Notes: generated by a model not told the origin, from the sequence alone. A DNA stretch of 23,414 bases from CALKWS01 sp035302405 (GCA_035302405.1 DATGSR010000243.1:1-23414), one strand, 5' to 3'; shown: positions 1 to 7,266, numbered from the stretch's first letter. Program-made: numbers and translations.

Positions 1-1
1 G

Positions 2-871
2 GAGGTGTTCTGGGCGGTGCGCGGGGCAGGGGCGAACATGGGCATCCTCACGGCGGTGGAGATCAACGCCTCACCGGTGTCAGAGGTCGGGTGGGCACAG
101 TTGGGATTCCAAGTCCCGGACGTGGCCCAGTTCCTCACCGCTTTCGGTGCGGTGGCAACCAATGCCCCTCGGCAGACCACCGCGTTCCTCATCATGGGCC
201 CCTCCCGCGGCGGGGCTGCGACCGCTCAGGTGATGGCCATGGTGGACAGCGATGATCCGGACGTGATCATCGAGCAACTGCAACCGTTCGCCCAGACCCC
301 CACCCTGATCCAGCAGCAGGTGGTTATCGCCCCGTACGCGGCCGTGATGACGATGTTCCCGGATCAGCCGCACCAAGGGCGCAGCGAACCGGTGTCCCGG
401 TCCGGGCTGCTCACCGAGGTGACGCCCTCATTCGCGGAAGACGCTGCGGTATTGCTGGACAGCGGCACCGTGAACTGGTTCCAACTGCGCACCATGGGCG
501 GGGCGATCGGGGATACGCCACCGGAGGCCACGGCGTTCGTGCACCGGGACGCCCAGATGCACGTGACTGCGATGGGCGCCAATGCCCAACGGCTCGATAA
601 GTGGTGGGGTCGGGTGCGCAGGCACTTCAAGGGCCTGTACCTGAGTTTCGAGACCGATCGCAGTCCGGAGCGTCTCGTGGAGGCCTTCGGCGAGAAAGGT
701 CTGAACCGACTGAGTAGGTTGAAGGGAGAACTGGACCCGCACCAACTCTTCCGCGACAACTTCGCGGTCACCCCACGACGTTTCGACGACCAAGCACCCG
801 GCGGGGACCCGTCGGGTGCTGACGCGCCCAGCGAAGCCGCTGCCAGCCCGCAAGGAGGACCCCATGCCTGA
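2..871 (+). CDS. FAD-linked oxidoreductase with BBE domain (5' truncated by window)
   Basis: This is the C-terminal ~289 residues of an FAD-dependent oxidase of the FAD_binding_4/BBE (berberine-bridge enzyme) superfamily. Such enzymes use covalently or tightly bound FAD to oxidise sugars, alcohols or small metabolites. The reading frame is open from base 2, so the true start lies upstream; family members are usually about 450-500 aa. Visible evidence is the WAVRGAGANMGILTAVEI segment at the left edge, which matches the GGGGNFGVVT-like end of the FAD domain. Near the C-terminus is a BBE-like DPHQLFRDNFAV segment, normally written as DPxNLFRxNxNI. Substrate cannot be inferred. A hydrophilic tail rich in G, S, A and P follows the BBE motif. 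The stop codon overlaps the start of the next flavoprotein gene, so the two are probably translationally coupled. Family call is good; substrate unknown. Confidence 0.8.
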   Translation, partial: EVFWAVRGAGANMGILTAVEINASPVSEVGWAQLGFQVPDVAQFLTAFGAVATNAPRQTTAFLIMGPSRGGAATAQVMAMVDSDDPDVIIEQLQPFAQTPTLIQQQVVIAPYAAVMTMFPDQPHQGRSEPVSRSGLLTEVTPSFAEDAAVLLDSGTVNWFQLRTMGGAIGDTPPEATAFVHRDAQMHVTAMGANAQRLDKWWGRVRRHFKGLYLSFETDRSPERLVEAFGEKGLNRLSRLKGELDPHQLFRDNFAVTPRRFDDQAPGGDPSGADAPSEAAASPQGGPHA

Positions 872-1817
872 CTACGGCCAGGATCTGCTATTCGGTACCT
901 TCGTCACCCCGATGAATGAACCGCCCCACCACGCGGTGGAGCAGGCCGTGGTGGCCGATCGCGCCGGGTTGGATCTCGTCACCTTCCAGGACCATCCCTA
1001 CCAGCCGCGGTTTCACGACACCTACACGTTGCTCGGCTACGCCGCGGCCCGCACCGAGCGGGTGCGGCTGGCGGCGAATGTCACCAACCTGCCGCTGCGT
1101 CCACCGGCGGTGCTCGCCCGCACCGTCGCCTCACTGGACATCCTCAGCGTCGGGCGGGTGGAACTCGGGCTCGGGGCCGGCGGGTTCTGGGATGCGATCG
1201 AGGCGATGGGCGGGCCGCGCCGCAGGCCGGGGGAGTCCATCGAGGCGCTTGACGAGGCGATCGAGATCATCCGCCGCATCTGGGACACCGACGACCGCAG
1301 CCGGTTGGCGGTGGACGGTGAGCACTACCGGGTCGACGGCGCCAAGCGTGGACCCGCACCCGCGCACGATGTGGAGATCTGGATCGGTGCGTACAAGCCC
1401 CGCATCCTCGGACTGGTGGGGCGGGCGGCCGACGGGTGGGTGCCTTCGTTCGGGTACCTCCGGGGCGGGAAAGCGGACCTGGCGAAGATGAGCCAGACCG
1501 TTGATGAGGCTGCCGAAGCGGCCGGCAGGGATCCGGCTGCGGTGCGTCGCCTGCTCAATATCGGCGGCCGGTTCAGCACCCAGTCATCCGGCTTCCTGCA
1601 AGGCCCGCCGAATCAGTGGGCCGAGGAGTTGGCCGACCTCGCACTCGAACACGGCACGAGCGGATTCATCCTCGCCTCCGATGACAGCACGGTCACCGAG
1701 ACCTACGCCAAGGAGGTCGCCCCAGCGGTACGCGAACTGGTCGCCGCCGAGCGCAGCACGCCGACGCCGCAGACCGCCGGGCGCTCGGGGAGCGGGTCAG
1801 GCGCGGTCGGGGTCTGA
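864..1817 (+). CDS. LLM class flavin-dependent oxidoreductase
   Basis: A 317-residue luciferase-like monooxygenase family protein (TIM-barrel; FMN or F420 dependent). The N-terminus has the strand-1 FGTFVTP segment. It is followed by DLVTFQDHPYQPRFHDTY, the LAANVTNLPLRPPAVLAR stretch, then the SVGRVELGLGAG and RPGESIEALDEAIEIIRRIW segments typical of LLM proteins. The start chosen is ATG 864, which has a strong AAGGAGGA Shine-Dalgarno at 852-859. An upstream in-frame ATG at 816 has no such site and would add 16 non-family residues. The gene overlaps the preceding FAD oxidase by 8 bases, so the two flavoenzymes are probably one operon. F420 versus FMN use cannot be settled by eye. The C-terminal ~20 residues are low complexity. 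Confidence 0.87.
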   Translation: MPDYGQDLLFGTFVTPMNEPPHHAVEQAVVADRAGLDLVTFQDHPYQPRFHDTYTLLGYAAARTERVRLAANVTNLPLRPPAVLARTVASLDILSVGRVELGLGAGGFWDAIEAMGGPRRRPGESIEALDEAIEIIRRIWDTDDRSRLAVDGEHYRVDGAKRGPAPAHDVEIWIGAYKPRILGLVGRAADGWVPSFGYLRGGKADLAKMSQTVDEAAEAAGRDPAAVRRLLNIGGRFSTQSSGFLQGPPNQWAEELADLALEHGTSGFILASDDSTVTETYAKEVAPAVRELVAAERSTPTPQTAGRSGSGSGAVGV

Positions 1818-1827
1818 GGGCGAGCGC

Positions 1828-1863
1828 CCGCGCGGCAGTGGATGTCGGGGAATCGCCGCGCGG
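1828..1863. terminator. Candidate bidirectional terminator hairpin
   Basis: A perfect 9-bp inverted repeat, CCGCGCGGC (1828-1836) and GCCGCGCGG (1855-1863), with an 18-nt loop. It fills the gap between two convergent genes that end at 1817 and 1869. There is no U-tract, as is common in high-GC actinobacteria. The placement favours a shared terminator. Confidence 0.5.
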
Positions 1864-1868
1864 CGCGA

Positions 1869-3878
1869 TCAGAAGGGTGGCGGATCGGTGCCGCTGGAGA
1901 CGCCGTCGCGAGGTTCGCCGGGTTGCCGCGATTCGCGTGTTTCTGCCTCTGCGGAGCGCCCCGTGATCTCGGCTGGCTTCCTGGCCTCGGCTCGCTTCTT
2001 GGCTTCGGTGTCGTCCGCCCACCGCTTCGCGGCCGCCCTGAGGAGTTCCAACACCGAGACACGAGGCTGCCCAGGCGTACGTGCAGCCAGTCTTTCCTCG
2101 ATCGCTGCCACGGTGTCGACCTGCTCCGCACATGTGCATCGGCCGGGCAGGGCATGGCCCGGCTCAGTGCACAGGTGCTCGGCGAGTTCCGCCGGGCTCA
2201 CGATCGCGGCATCCAACGGTGCGGGTCGGTTGAGGACCTCGGGTTGATCGGCGTGTTCGGACATGATCGCGTGCACGGCCAGGCGCAGCGCCGGCAGATC
2301 GTGAGTCGGATCGACCACCTCGGCCGGGCGGATGTATCGGTAGCCCAGCGGCGAACTCCAATGTGTGTCGCCGGCGTGATCCCGGTGCACATTCCATAGT
2401 CCGGCAGTTTTAAGTTGATGATGTCGCTGGCACAGCACGTGCAGGTTGCCGGCATAGGTCTGGGCCCAGGCAGGACGTGCCGAATCGAACGGAATGATGT
2501 GGTCGATCTGGCAGCGGCGGGCCGGTTGCCGGCAGGTGGGGAACCGGCAGGTGACATCTCGCAAGAGCACGTGTTCGCGCAGCGCCGTGCCGGGTTGATA
2601 GGCGTTGCTGCTCAGGATGCCCAGGGCGGCAAGAGCGGTCACCGGATCAGCGTGCTTCGCGAGGCGCGATACCAGCCCGAAGGGGTCTGCCGTGCTGCAG
2701 CCGGACGGTGTGTTCACCGCTCGAGGCGGTGGCAGGAGTGTGCCGCTGAAGGCATCCGTGGGCGCCACGGTGGTCGGCGTGCCGGGTGCGACTGACCGTG
2801 TGCCGGGTGCGATCGGCTGCGCACCTGACCCGACAGCATCGGCACGCTGGGCGTCGCCGGCCTCGCAAGTGGCGGTGGTGTCGTCGTCTGGCGAAGTGGT
2901 TACATCGGGGGGAACAACACCGCAGTCCTCCCGCTCATCCGAAGCAAGGTGGCGAACGATCTCTGCCGACAGCGGCCCGTACCCGGCGAGATACCCGGGG
3001 GCGTCATCCTCGCCGTCGAGTGTGGACTGGGCGACCGTGATGACCAGATGCGGGCGTTTGCGTTGCTGGGTCGGCACCGGGGAGCCGTCAGGCGTTTTTC
3101 CAGTGACCATCGCCTGGTGGATGAGGTCCATGAACTCATCGGCCCGCCGCGCACCGATGGGACGATCATCACCGGGACCGTTCTTCACGGCCAAGGCATC
3201 CAGCGTGGTCATCGCCGCCACCGCATCCGGGGCTGAAACGTAGAACGTCAGGTACGCCATCCCGTCGTCAGCCGGCGTCAGGCTCACTGACCGATTCGCC
3301 ACTGCCTCCGTGTGCCGTTCCTGAGCCAGGTCCGCATCTACTGCCAAGGCGGCCGCCCGGAGCCGGTGGCGCAACTGTCCGACGGTGAGGTGCGGAGCCC
3401 CGGGCAGCAATGCACGGTGAATGGCCCGGGCCTGTGCGGTGGGCAGGGTTTTGGTCCCGTCGATGAATGCATCCGCTTTCTGCGCGTCGATCTCCGCACC
3501 GAGGAGCGCCAGGTGCACCTCCAGGTACTCGTCCAACGCGGCTGCTCGGTTCAACAGCCGGTCCGCCGCCAAAGTGGTGACGGTGTACCGGGCGGCGACC
3601 TCCTCTCCCAGCGCGTCGCCGGGACGCGCGTCCTGCAACCGCTGCAGGACTTCCGCCTCGACGCCGTCCAGGTTCGACCGCAGTCGTTTGGTGCACGCCG
3701 CCATCTCCAGTAGGACGCCGGGGTTGGTCGTGTCGCTGTTGAGGTAGCGCTTGAGCCGCTCGACGGTCCGCTCTTGCGGATACACCCCGGCCAACTCTCG
3801 CGCTGCCCGCTCGCGAGCCGCGCAGGAGTTGGTCCCCGAGGAAGAGGATCCCGGGTCCGGAGCGGCTGTGCTGGACAT
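1869..3878 (-). CDS. DUF222 domain / HNH endonuclease-like protein (13E12 family)
   Basis: A 669-residue member of the actinobacterial DUF222-HNH family (13E12-repeat proteins in mycobacteria). These are often multicopy and of uncertain role, and have been linked to mobile DNA. The N-terminal ~45-310 region is DUF222-like. A low-complexity P/T/D/A-rich linker covers about 320-395. The HNH nuclease domain is at about 440-495, with C444/C449, DH at 459-460, N478, C483 and H486/H487. The motif is therefore intact and catalysis is possible. A further cysteine-containing stretch, CTEPGHALPGRCTC, lies near 570-583 and may bind metal. The tail is charged. The ATG at 3878 lacks a clear Shine-Dalgarno, but a TACCGT hexamer sits 6 nt before it, suggesting leaderless expression. 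It is longer than many relatives (about 450-550 aa) because of the linker and tail. Confidence 0.88.
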   Translation of the reverse strand: MSSTAAPDPGSSSSGTNSCAARERAARELAGVYPQERTVERLKRYLNSDTTNPGVLLEMAACTKRLRSNLDGVEAEVLQRLQDARPGDALGEEVAARYTVTTLAADRLLNRAAALDEYLEVHLALLGAEIDAQKADAFIDGTKTLPTAQARAIHRALLPGAPHLTVGQLRHRLRAAALAVDADLAQERHTEAVANRSVSLTPADDGMAYLTFYVSAPDAVAAMTTLDALAVKNGPGDDRPIGARRADEFMDLIHQAMVTGKTPDGSPVPTQQRKRPHLVITVAQSTLDGEDDAPGYLAGYGPLSAEIVRHLASDEREDCGVVPPDVTTSPDDDTTATCEAGDAQRADAVGSGAQPIAPGTRSVAPGTPTTVAPTDAFSGTLLPPPRAVNTPSGCSTADPFGLVSRLAKHADPVTALAALGILSSNAYQPGTALREHVLLRDVTCRFPTCRQPARRCQIDHIIPFDSARPAWAQTYAGNLHVLCQRHHQLKTAGLWNVHRDHAGDTHWSSPLGYRYIRPAEVVDPTHDLPALRLAVHAIMSEHADQPEVLNRPAPLDAAIVSPAELAEHLCTEPGHALPGRCTCAEQVDTVAAIEERLAARTPGQPRVSVLELLRAAAKRWADDTEAKKRAEARKPAEITGRSAEAETRESRQPGEPRDGVSSGTDPPPF

Positions 3879-3884
3879 GTCTCA

Positions 3885-3890
3885 ACGGTA
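3885..3890 (-). promoter_or_regulatory. Candidate -10 element of the HNH gene (leaderless)
   Basis: On the minus strand TACCGT (TANNNT class) lies 6 nt before the ATG at 3878. Transcription would then begin at or next to the start codon. A weak TGATGA lies about 17 nt upstream of it as a possible -35. No Shine-Dalgarno is seen. Confidence 0.35.
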
Positions 3891-4048
3891 TCGACGACCA
3901 CTGACATTCATCAGAACGTGCGTTCGACGTCGCACTTCAGTGATGTGTTCCGCACGGGCGACCGGCCGGTAGATACCAGCACCCCCAGCGCCGCCGCACA
4001 CGAAATTTCTCCACGAACTGTCGATTTCTGTGCCCCCTGCGCGACATC

Positions 4049-4225
4049 ATGGTGACGGCATCCGCCGTCGGACTCGCGACGGCCTCCGCCGTCGGCCAGA
4101 TGACGGTATCCGCCGTCCGGACGGAAGGACAGAACGATGAAGTACCTGGTGATGCTGATCGGAGACGGCGAGGTGGCGCCGTGGGAGTCCATGACGGACG
4201 ACGAGCAAGCGGCGGCGATGGGTAA
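4049..4225 (+). other. Possible upstream ORF (58 codons) reading the hairpin repeats
   Basis: An ATG at 4049 opens a 58-codon frame through the three repeats. The repeats read as 8-residue units of the form (V/A/M)T(A/V)SAV(G/R)x. The frame runs into the YCII gene in another frame and stops at TAA 4223-4225. No good Shine-Dalgarno precedes it. The exact 24-nt period is consistent with coding constraint, but the inner palindromes suggest a DNA or RNA role instead. I consider real translation unlikely but worth recording. Confidence 0.2.
4052..4123 (+). repeat. Three 24-nt tandem repeats, each a small hairpin
   Basis: Three consecutive 24-nt units (4052-4075, 4076-4099, 4100-4123) each contain GACGG(C/T)-NTCC-GCCGTC. 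This is a 5-6 bp inverted repeat around a 4-nt loop. The array ends 13 nt before the start codon of the YCII-domain gene, so it lies in its promoter or 5' leader. It could be a multi-site operator, an RNA structure affecting translation, or part of a short upstream ORF that starts at 4049. Confidence 0.85.
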
Positions 4226-4493
4226 GTTCGAGGAGTTCGACGCCGCCTGCGCCGCGCGCGATGGCGTGCAGATCCTCGCGAGCGAGGCGCTCAACGACGG
4301 GCAGGCCGACGCGACGGTGATGCGCACCCGCGGCGGCAAGGTCACCCTGACCGAAGGTCCCTACGCCGAGGCGCTGGAGGGCCTGGGCGGGTTCTTCCTG
4401 ATCGAGGCGCCGCACCTGGATGTGCTGGTGGAACTCCTGCAGGTGCTACCCCCGTATGACATCCAGATCTCCCCAGTTATGGACCCGTACTAA
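4137..4493 (+). CDS. YCII-related / DGPF domain protein
   Basis: A 118-residue small dimeric alpha/beta (ferredoxin-like) protein of the YCII/DGPFAETKE family. The signature reads EGPYAEALEGLGGFFLIEA at about residues 73-91, corresponding to the family's DGPFAETKExLGGFxlIE. The N-terminus MKYLVMLIGD is also typical. The ATG at 4137 is preceded by GGAAGGA at 4121-4127, a good Shine-Dalgarno. In actinobacteria these genes very often sit directly before an ECF42-group sigma factor, and a degenerate trace of one seems to follow here. The biochemical function of the family is not established; roles as stress-response accessory or enzyme-like proteins are proposed. The leader carries the triple hairpin repeat. 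Confidence 0.88.
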   Translation: MKYLVMLIGDGEVAPWESMTDDEQAAAMGKFEEFDAACAARDGVQILASEALNDGQADATVMRTRGGKVTLTEGPYAEALEGLGGFFLIEAPHLDVLVELLQVLPPYDIQISPVMDPY

Positions 4494-4521
4494 CCAGGGC
4501 CGGGCACAGGGCGGTGCGGTA

Positions 4522-4793
4522 ATGCCCGAGTACGTCTTGGACGAGGTCTGGCGTGAGCACTGGGCACGGCTGCTTGGCCAGCAGGCAGATGATGCGGTCC
4601 GGCTGGCGGAACTGGCGGCGAACTGCTGCCCGGTCAGCCCGTGCTGGAGGCGCTCGCGGCATTAGGCCGAGTTACTCCGGGACAGCGGCGACGGCGCCGC
4701 CGCGGATCGCTTACGACGCGGCCATCGACGCCTGCGCGTCGGGACCCGAACGATCACATCATCGCTCGGCGCGACGGGCTGCCTGCTCCTTGA
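4522..4793 (+). pseudogene. Probable degraded ECF (ECF42/SigJ-like) sigma factor remnant
   Basis: Directly after the YCII gene, an ATG at 4522 opens a 47-codon frame. It starts MPEYVLDEVWREHWARLLGQ, which resembles the VWREHWxRLLAL opening of ECF42-type sigma factors. Similarity then stops. About 100 nt later, fragments in other frames resemble the sigma C-terminal tail: ALAALGR, then IAYDAAIDACASGPER (one frame), then NDHIIARRDGL followed by TGA at 4791 (another frame). Intact family members are about 400 aa. This looks like a gene that lost most of its interior and gained frameshifts. Its 3' end overlaps the tail of the convergent hydrolase gene. The alternative is chance similarity plus a short novel ORF. 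The match is by eye and moderate. Confidence 0.42.
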
Positions 4794-5673
4794 TCCACGC
4801 CACCAGGTCCGGCAGCACCACCTCCGGGCGCCGTGCCCACCGCAGATGGCCCGGCGGCTCCGTGCCCTCACCCACGTGCAGGCGCGTGACCTGAGCCTTC
4901 GGCATCTTCGCGAGCAGCCCGTCCACTGCCTTGGCGGGGGCGAACCCGTCGCCCGCGAATGACATCCCCAGCACCGGCAGATCGACCTCGGCGATCGCCG
5001 GGTCGTGATTCACCCGCGGCGTGCCGAACTCCAGCCGACCGGTCCGGTTGAACCGCGTCCAGTCCAGCATCTGCTGCCTGGCCTCCCGGCCGCCGAATTT
5101 GACCCGGTGGCCCGGGAAGTAGCCGAAGATCCTCGACATTGCACTGACCACGACGCCTACCAGGTACATCCCCGGGTGCCACAGCCGCCACCACACCGAA
5201 CCGCTGGCCACCAGCAGCAGGCCCGCGAGGTGTCCCGGGTTCTGCCCGGCGTGGACCATGCCCAGGTGTCCGCCCAGCGAATGGCCGAGCAGGTAGACCG
5301 GCGCGCCGGGCAGCCGTTGCCGGACGGCGATCACCGCAGCGTTCACGTCATCGAGCAAATCGGCATACCCGTAGTCATAGCGACGCGAGGGCGTGCGGCC
5401 ACCGGATTCCTCATGGCCGCGCAACTCGGTGACGGCTGCGGTCAGGCCGGCCTCGCGGATCGCTTCGGTGAGTTTGCCGTAGTAGCCGGCGCGTACGCCC
5501 ATCGCGGGGACGATGAGCACTACCGGCGCCCCGGCCGTCGTTACCTCGGCCGGGCACGCGGTGCTGTCCGCTATCGAGGGTTCAGGGGGTTGGGGCGCGG
5601 GCGACGGGTGTAGTCGGACGGTGAAGGACGTGCCCTCCGCCCGGGTGATGGTGACCTGCTCAACTGATGTCAT
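4759..5673 (-). CDS. alpha/beta hydrolase
   Basis: A 304-residue serine hydrolase of the alpha/beta fold. The nucleophile elbow GHSLGG places Ser132. A candidate catalytic Asp242 lies in SFAGDGFAP after the LPVLGMS strand, and His276 lies in PPGHLRW near the C-terminus. This gives a complete triad. The oxyanion region is VLIVPAMGVRAGYYGKL (about 52-68). It belongs to the broad S33/esterase-lipase group, and the substrate is unknown. The N-terminal ~45 residues are proline-rich and variable. No signal peptide is apparent, so it is probably cytoplasmic. The ATG at 5673 has no clear Shine-Dalgarno; a TAGCGT hexamer lies 9 nt upstream on the minus strand. Its 3' end overlaps the sigma-factor remnant on the other strand. 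Confidence 0.85.
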   Translation of the reverse strand: MTSVEQVTITRAEGTSFTVRLHPSPAPQPPEPSIADSTACPAEVTTAGAPVVLIVPAMGVRAGYYGKLTEAIREAGLTAAVTELRGHEESGGRTPSRRYDYGYADLLDDVNAAVIAVRQRLPGAPVYLLGHSLGGHLGMVHAGQNPGHLAGLLLVASGSVWWRLWHPGMYLVGVVVSAMSRIFGYFPGHRVKFGGREARQQMLDWTRFNRTGRLEFGTPRVNHDPAIAEVDLPVLGMSFAGDGFAPAKAVDGLLAKMPKAQVTRLHVGEGTEPPGHLRWARRPEVVLPDLVAWIKEQAARRAER

Positions 5674-5706
5674 CGCCGTCCCACGCTAGCGCGAGTACGG
5701 GCGCAA

Positions 5707-5769
5707 CTCACCGGCCCGGCTGCTCACCGGCCTGCGGACTCACCGGCCCGGCTCTCACCGGCCTGCGGA
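5707..5769. repeat. Two-copy 31-32 bp tandem repeat
   Basis: CTCACCGGCCCGGCT(GC/-)TCACCGGCCTGCGGA occurs twice, at 5707-5738 and 5739-5769. The only difference is a one-base indel near the middle. Each unit itself contains two CTCACCGGCC cores. It lies between the SRPBCC gene 3' end (5797) and the upstream region of the hydrolase gene (5673). It may contribute to SRPBCC termination or simply be slippage. Confidence 0.85.
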
Positions 5770-5796
5770 CTCAGCGGCGCGGAGCAGTGCAGCCGC

Positions 5797-6255
5797 TCAG
5801 GGCTGGTCGACGTCCCCGCGCCATCCGCCGGTCTCCACCCCGCGGCTCTCGATGAACTCCTTGAAGCGCTTGGCGTCGGCCTTGATCTGACGGGCGTCGG
5901 CACCGACCGCGGCACCGGCCTTCTCCGCGGCGTCCTCGGGTTCCCAGTCCATCTGGATCATCACGCGCGTCTGTTGGTCGCTGATGCGGTGGAAGGTGAC
6001 GACGCCGGCGTGGCGGGTGTCGCCGGTGACGCTGCGCCAGGCGATCCGCTCATCGGGGTGCTGCTCGGTGATCTCGGTCTCGAACTCGCGCGTCTGCCCG
6101 CCCACAGTTACTACCCAGCGGTTGCGGGTGTCGTCGATCTGGGTGATGGAGTCCACGCCGTCCATGAACTGCGGAAAGGACTCGAACTGGGTCCACTGGT
6201 TATAGGCGGTGCTGACCGGGACGTCCACCTCGATGGATTCCTCGATCGTGCTCAT
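5797..6255 (-). CDS. SRPBCC family (polyketide cyclase/dehydrase-like) protein
   Basis: A 152-residue START/Bet v1-fold protein. The N-terminal IEESIEVDVPVSTAYNQWTQFESFPQFM pattern is the hallmark of the SRPBCC/COQ10-like group, which bind hydrophobic ligands in a deep cavity. The later IAWRSVTGDTRHAGVVTFHRI and VMIQMDWEPED segments fit the family, as does the RFKEFIESRGVETGGWRGDV tail. The ATG at 6255 has a near-perfect GAAGGAGG Shine-Dalgarno at 6262-6269 on the minus strand. Ligand and role are unknown; homologues are widespread in actinobacteria and some are stress-associated. Immediately upstream, the first four codons are duplicated as a mini-ORF (see separate entry). Confidence 0.88.
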   Translation of the reverse strand: MSTIEESIEVDVPVSTAYNQWTQFESFPQFMDGVDSITQIDDTRNRWVVTVGGQTREFETEITEQHPDERIAWRSVTGDTRHAGVVTFHRISDQQTRVMIQMDWEPEDAAEKAGAAVGADARQIKADAKRFKEFIESRGVETGGWRGDVDQP

Positions 6256-6267
6256 CGCAAACCTCCT

Positions 6268-6282
6268 TCAGATCGTGCTCAC
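6268..6282 (-). promoter_or_regulatory. Duplicated start region: four-codon leader ORF before the SRPBCC gene
   Basis: On the minus strand GTG-AGC-ACG-ATC-TGA sits 12 nt upstream of the real start ATG-AGC-ACG-ATC. An 11-base sequence (GATCGTGCTCA on the plus strand) is present at 6244-6254 and 6271-6281. The leader's TGA runs into the Shine-Dalgarno of the gene. It may be a regulatory leader or a small duplication. Confidence 0.4.
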
Positions 6283-6411
6283 CGGGTTTTCTTGTGTAAC
6301 AGCGCGCTCGGTGGTCCGCCACTGGAGCCGAAACGCCACCCCGCCTGCCCGGGCGAACCTGGACGCGTGTGTGATGGTGAAGTCCTAAAATCCGATCCCG
6401 CCGGAGGTCCG

Positions 6412-7266
6412 ATGCGCCTGACACCCCACCGCGTCCCACGCAGTCTCCTCGTTGCAGCAGCAGCGGCGGCGCTGGTGCTGGCCGCCTGCGGCGGTACGAC
6501 GGACTCGGACCCGCCCGAGGGAGCGACCGTCACCGAGGAGCCCGAAGCGGAACCACAGGGGACGGCGACCGACGAGCCGGAGGCGGAACTGGAAGACGCG
6601 CCGGAGGGGCGCTCGGAGGACACGAAGGGCACCGGCGCTGATGACGACGCCGCGGCGCCGGAGCGCCAGGGAGCCGACCCGGTGCCCGACGAGGAGTTGC
6701 CCGGCAGTGACTTCGGTCTGTACTTCAGCGAGCAGGGCGCCGCAGTCGATGTGGTCGGCGTGCCGGACGGCGACGTGCTCTTCGTTCGCGCGTTACCGGA
6801 CCACACCGCACAGGAAGTGGGCCGGCTCTCGCCGACCGGGGGGGCTGTGCTGGCGGGGCGGGAACGTTCGGTGGAGCACGGCCTGTGGGCGGAGATCGAA
6901 CTCGCCGGCGGTGTCGGGTGGGTGAACAGTCGCTACCTCGGCTACCTCGCCGAGCCCGGCGAGGACATCACCGGTGCGTTCGACCAGTACGGCGGACAGG
7001 AGGATGCCGTCGGACTCGTCGCCGACATCGCCCAGGAACGGGTGGACGAACACGCCTTGGAGTCCGAGACGCCGCAGTGGGTGCTGATCCAGACACCGGC
7101 GGACAGCCCGGTGTACCGGGTCGATGTCTTCCCGTTCTTCGACGATGCCACCTATGGGGAGCGCTTGGAGATCCACGTCGAGGACACCGCCGACGGCGTC
7201 GAGGTCAGCCAGGTGCAGCGGACCTTCATCTGCAGCCGCGGAGTCAGCGACGGGTTGTGCGTCTGA
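6412..7266 (+). CDS. SH3-domain lipoprotein
   Basis: A 284-residue predicted secreted lipoprotein. The N-terminus MRLTPHRVPRSLL plus a hydrophobic alanine stretch ends in the lipobox LAAC, with lipidated Cys26. This is followed by a ~75-residue linker very rich in E, D, P, T and G. A bacterial SH3-like domain spans about 110-180, with GDVLFVRALPDHTAQEVGRL and WAEIELAGGVGWVNSRYL being the classic pattern. A C-terminal domain of ~90 residues is unrecognised. It contains two cysteines near the end (Cys 277 and 283 by count), perhaps a disulfide. The ATG at 6412 has CGGAGG at 6402-6407 as Shine-Dalgarno, and a TAAAAT at 6386-6391 could be a -10. Longer upstream in-frame starts are spurious, because they would bury the signal peptide. 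It is likely surface-anchored; the ligand is unknown. Confidence 0.85.
   Translation: MRLTPHRVPRSLLVAAAAAALVLAACGGTTDSDPPEGATVTEEPEAEPQGTATDEPEAELEDAPEGRSEDTKGTGADDDAAAPERQGADPVPDEELPGSDFGLYFSEQGAAVDVVGVPDGDVLFVRALPDHTAQEVGRLSPTGGAVLAGRERSVEHGLWAEIELAGGVGWVNSRYLGYLAEPGEDITGAFDQYGGQEDAVGLVADIAQERVDEHALESETPQWVLIQTPADSPVYRVDVFPFFDDATYGERLEIHVEDTADGVEVSQVQRTFICSRGVSDGLCV

Noticed and set aside
4052..4123. Possible CRISPR array
   Set aside because: Only three contiguous 24-nt units with no unique spacers and no cas genes; it is a tandem hairpin repeat.
5974..6411. Upstream extension of the lipoprotein frame
   Set aside because: It would run antisense through the SRPBCC gene and bury the lipoprotein signal peptide, which starts cleanly at 6412.
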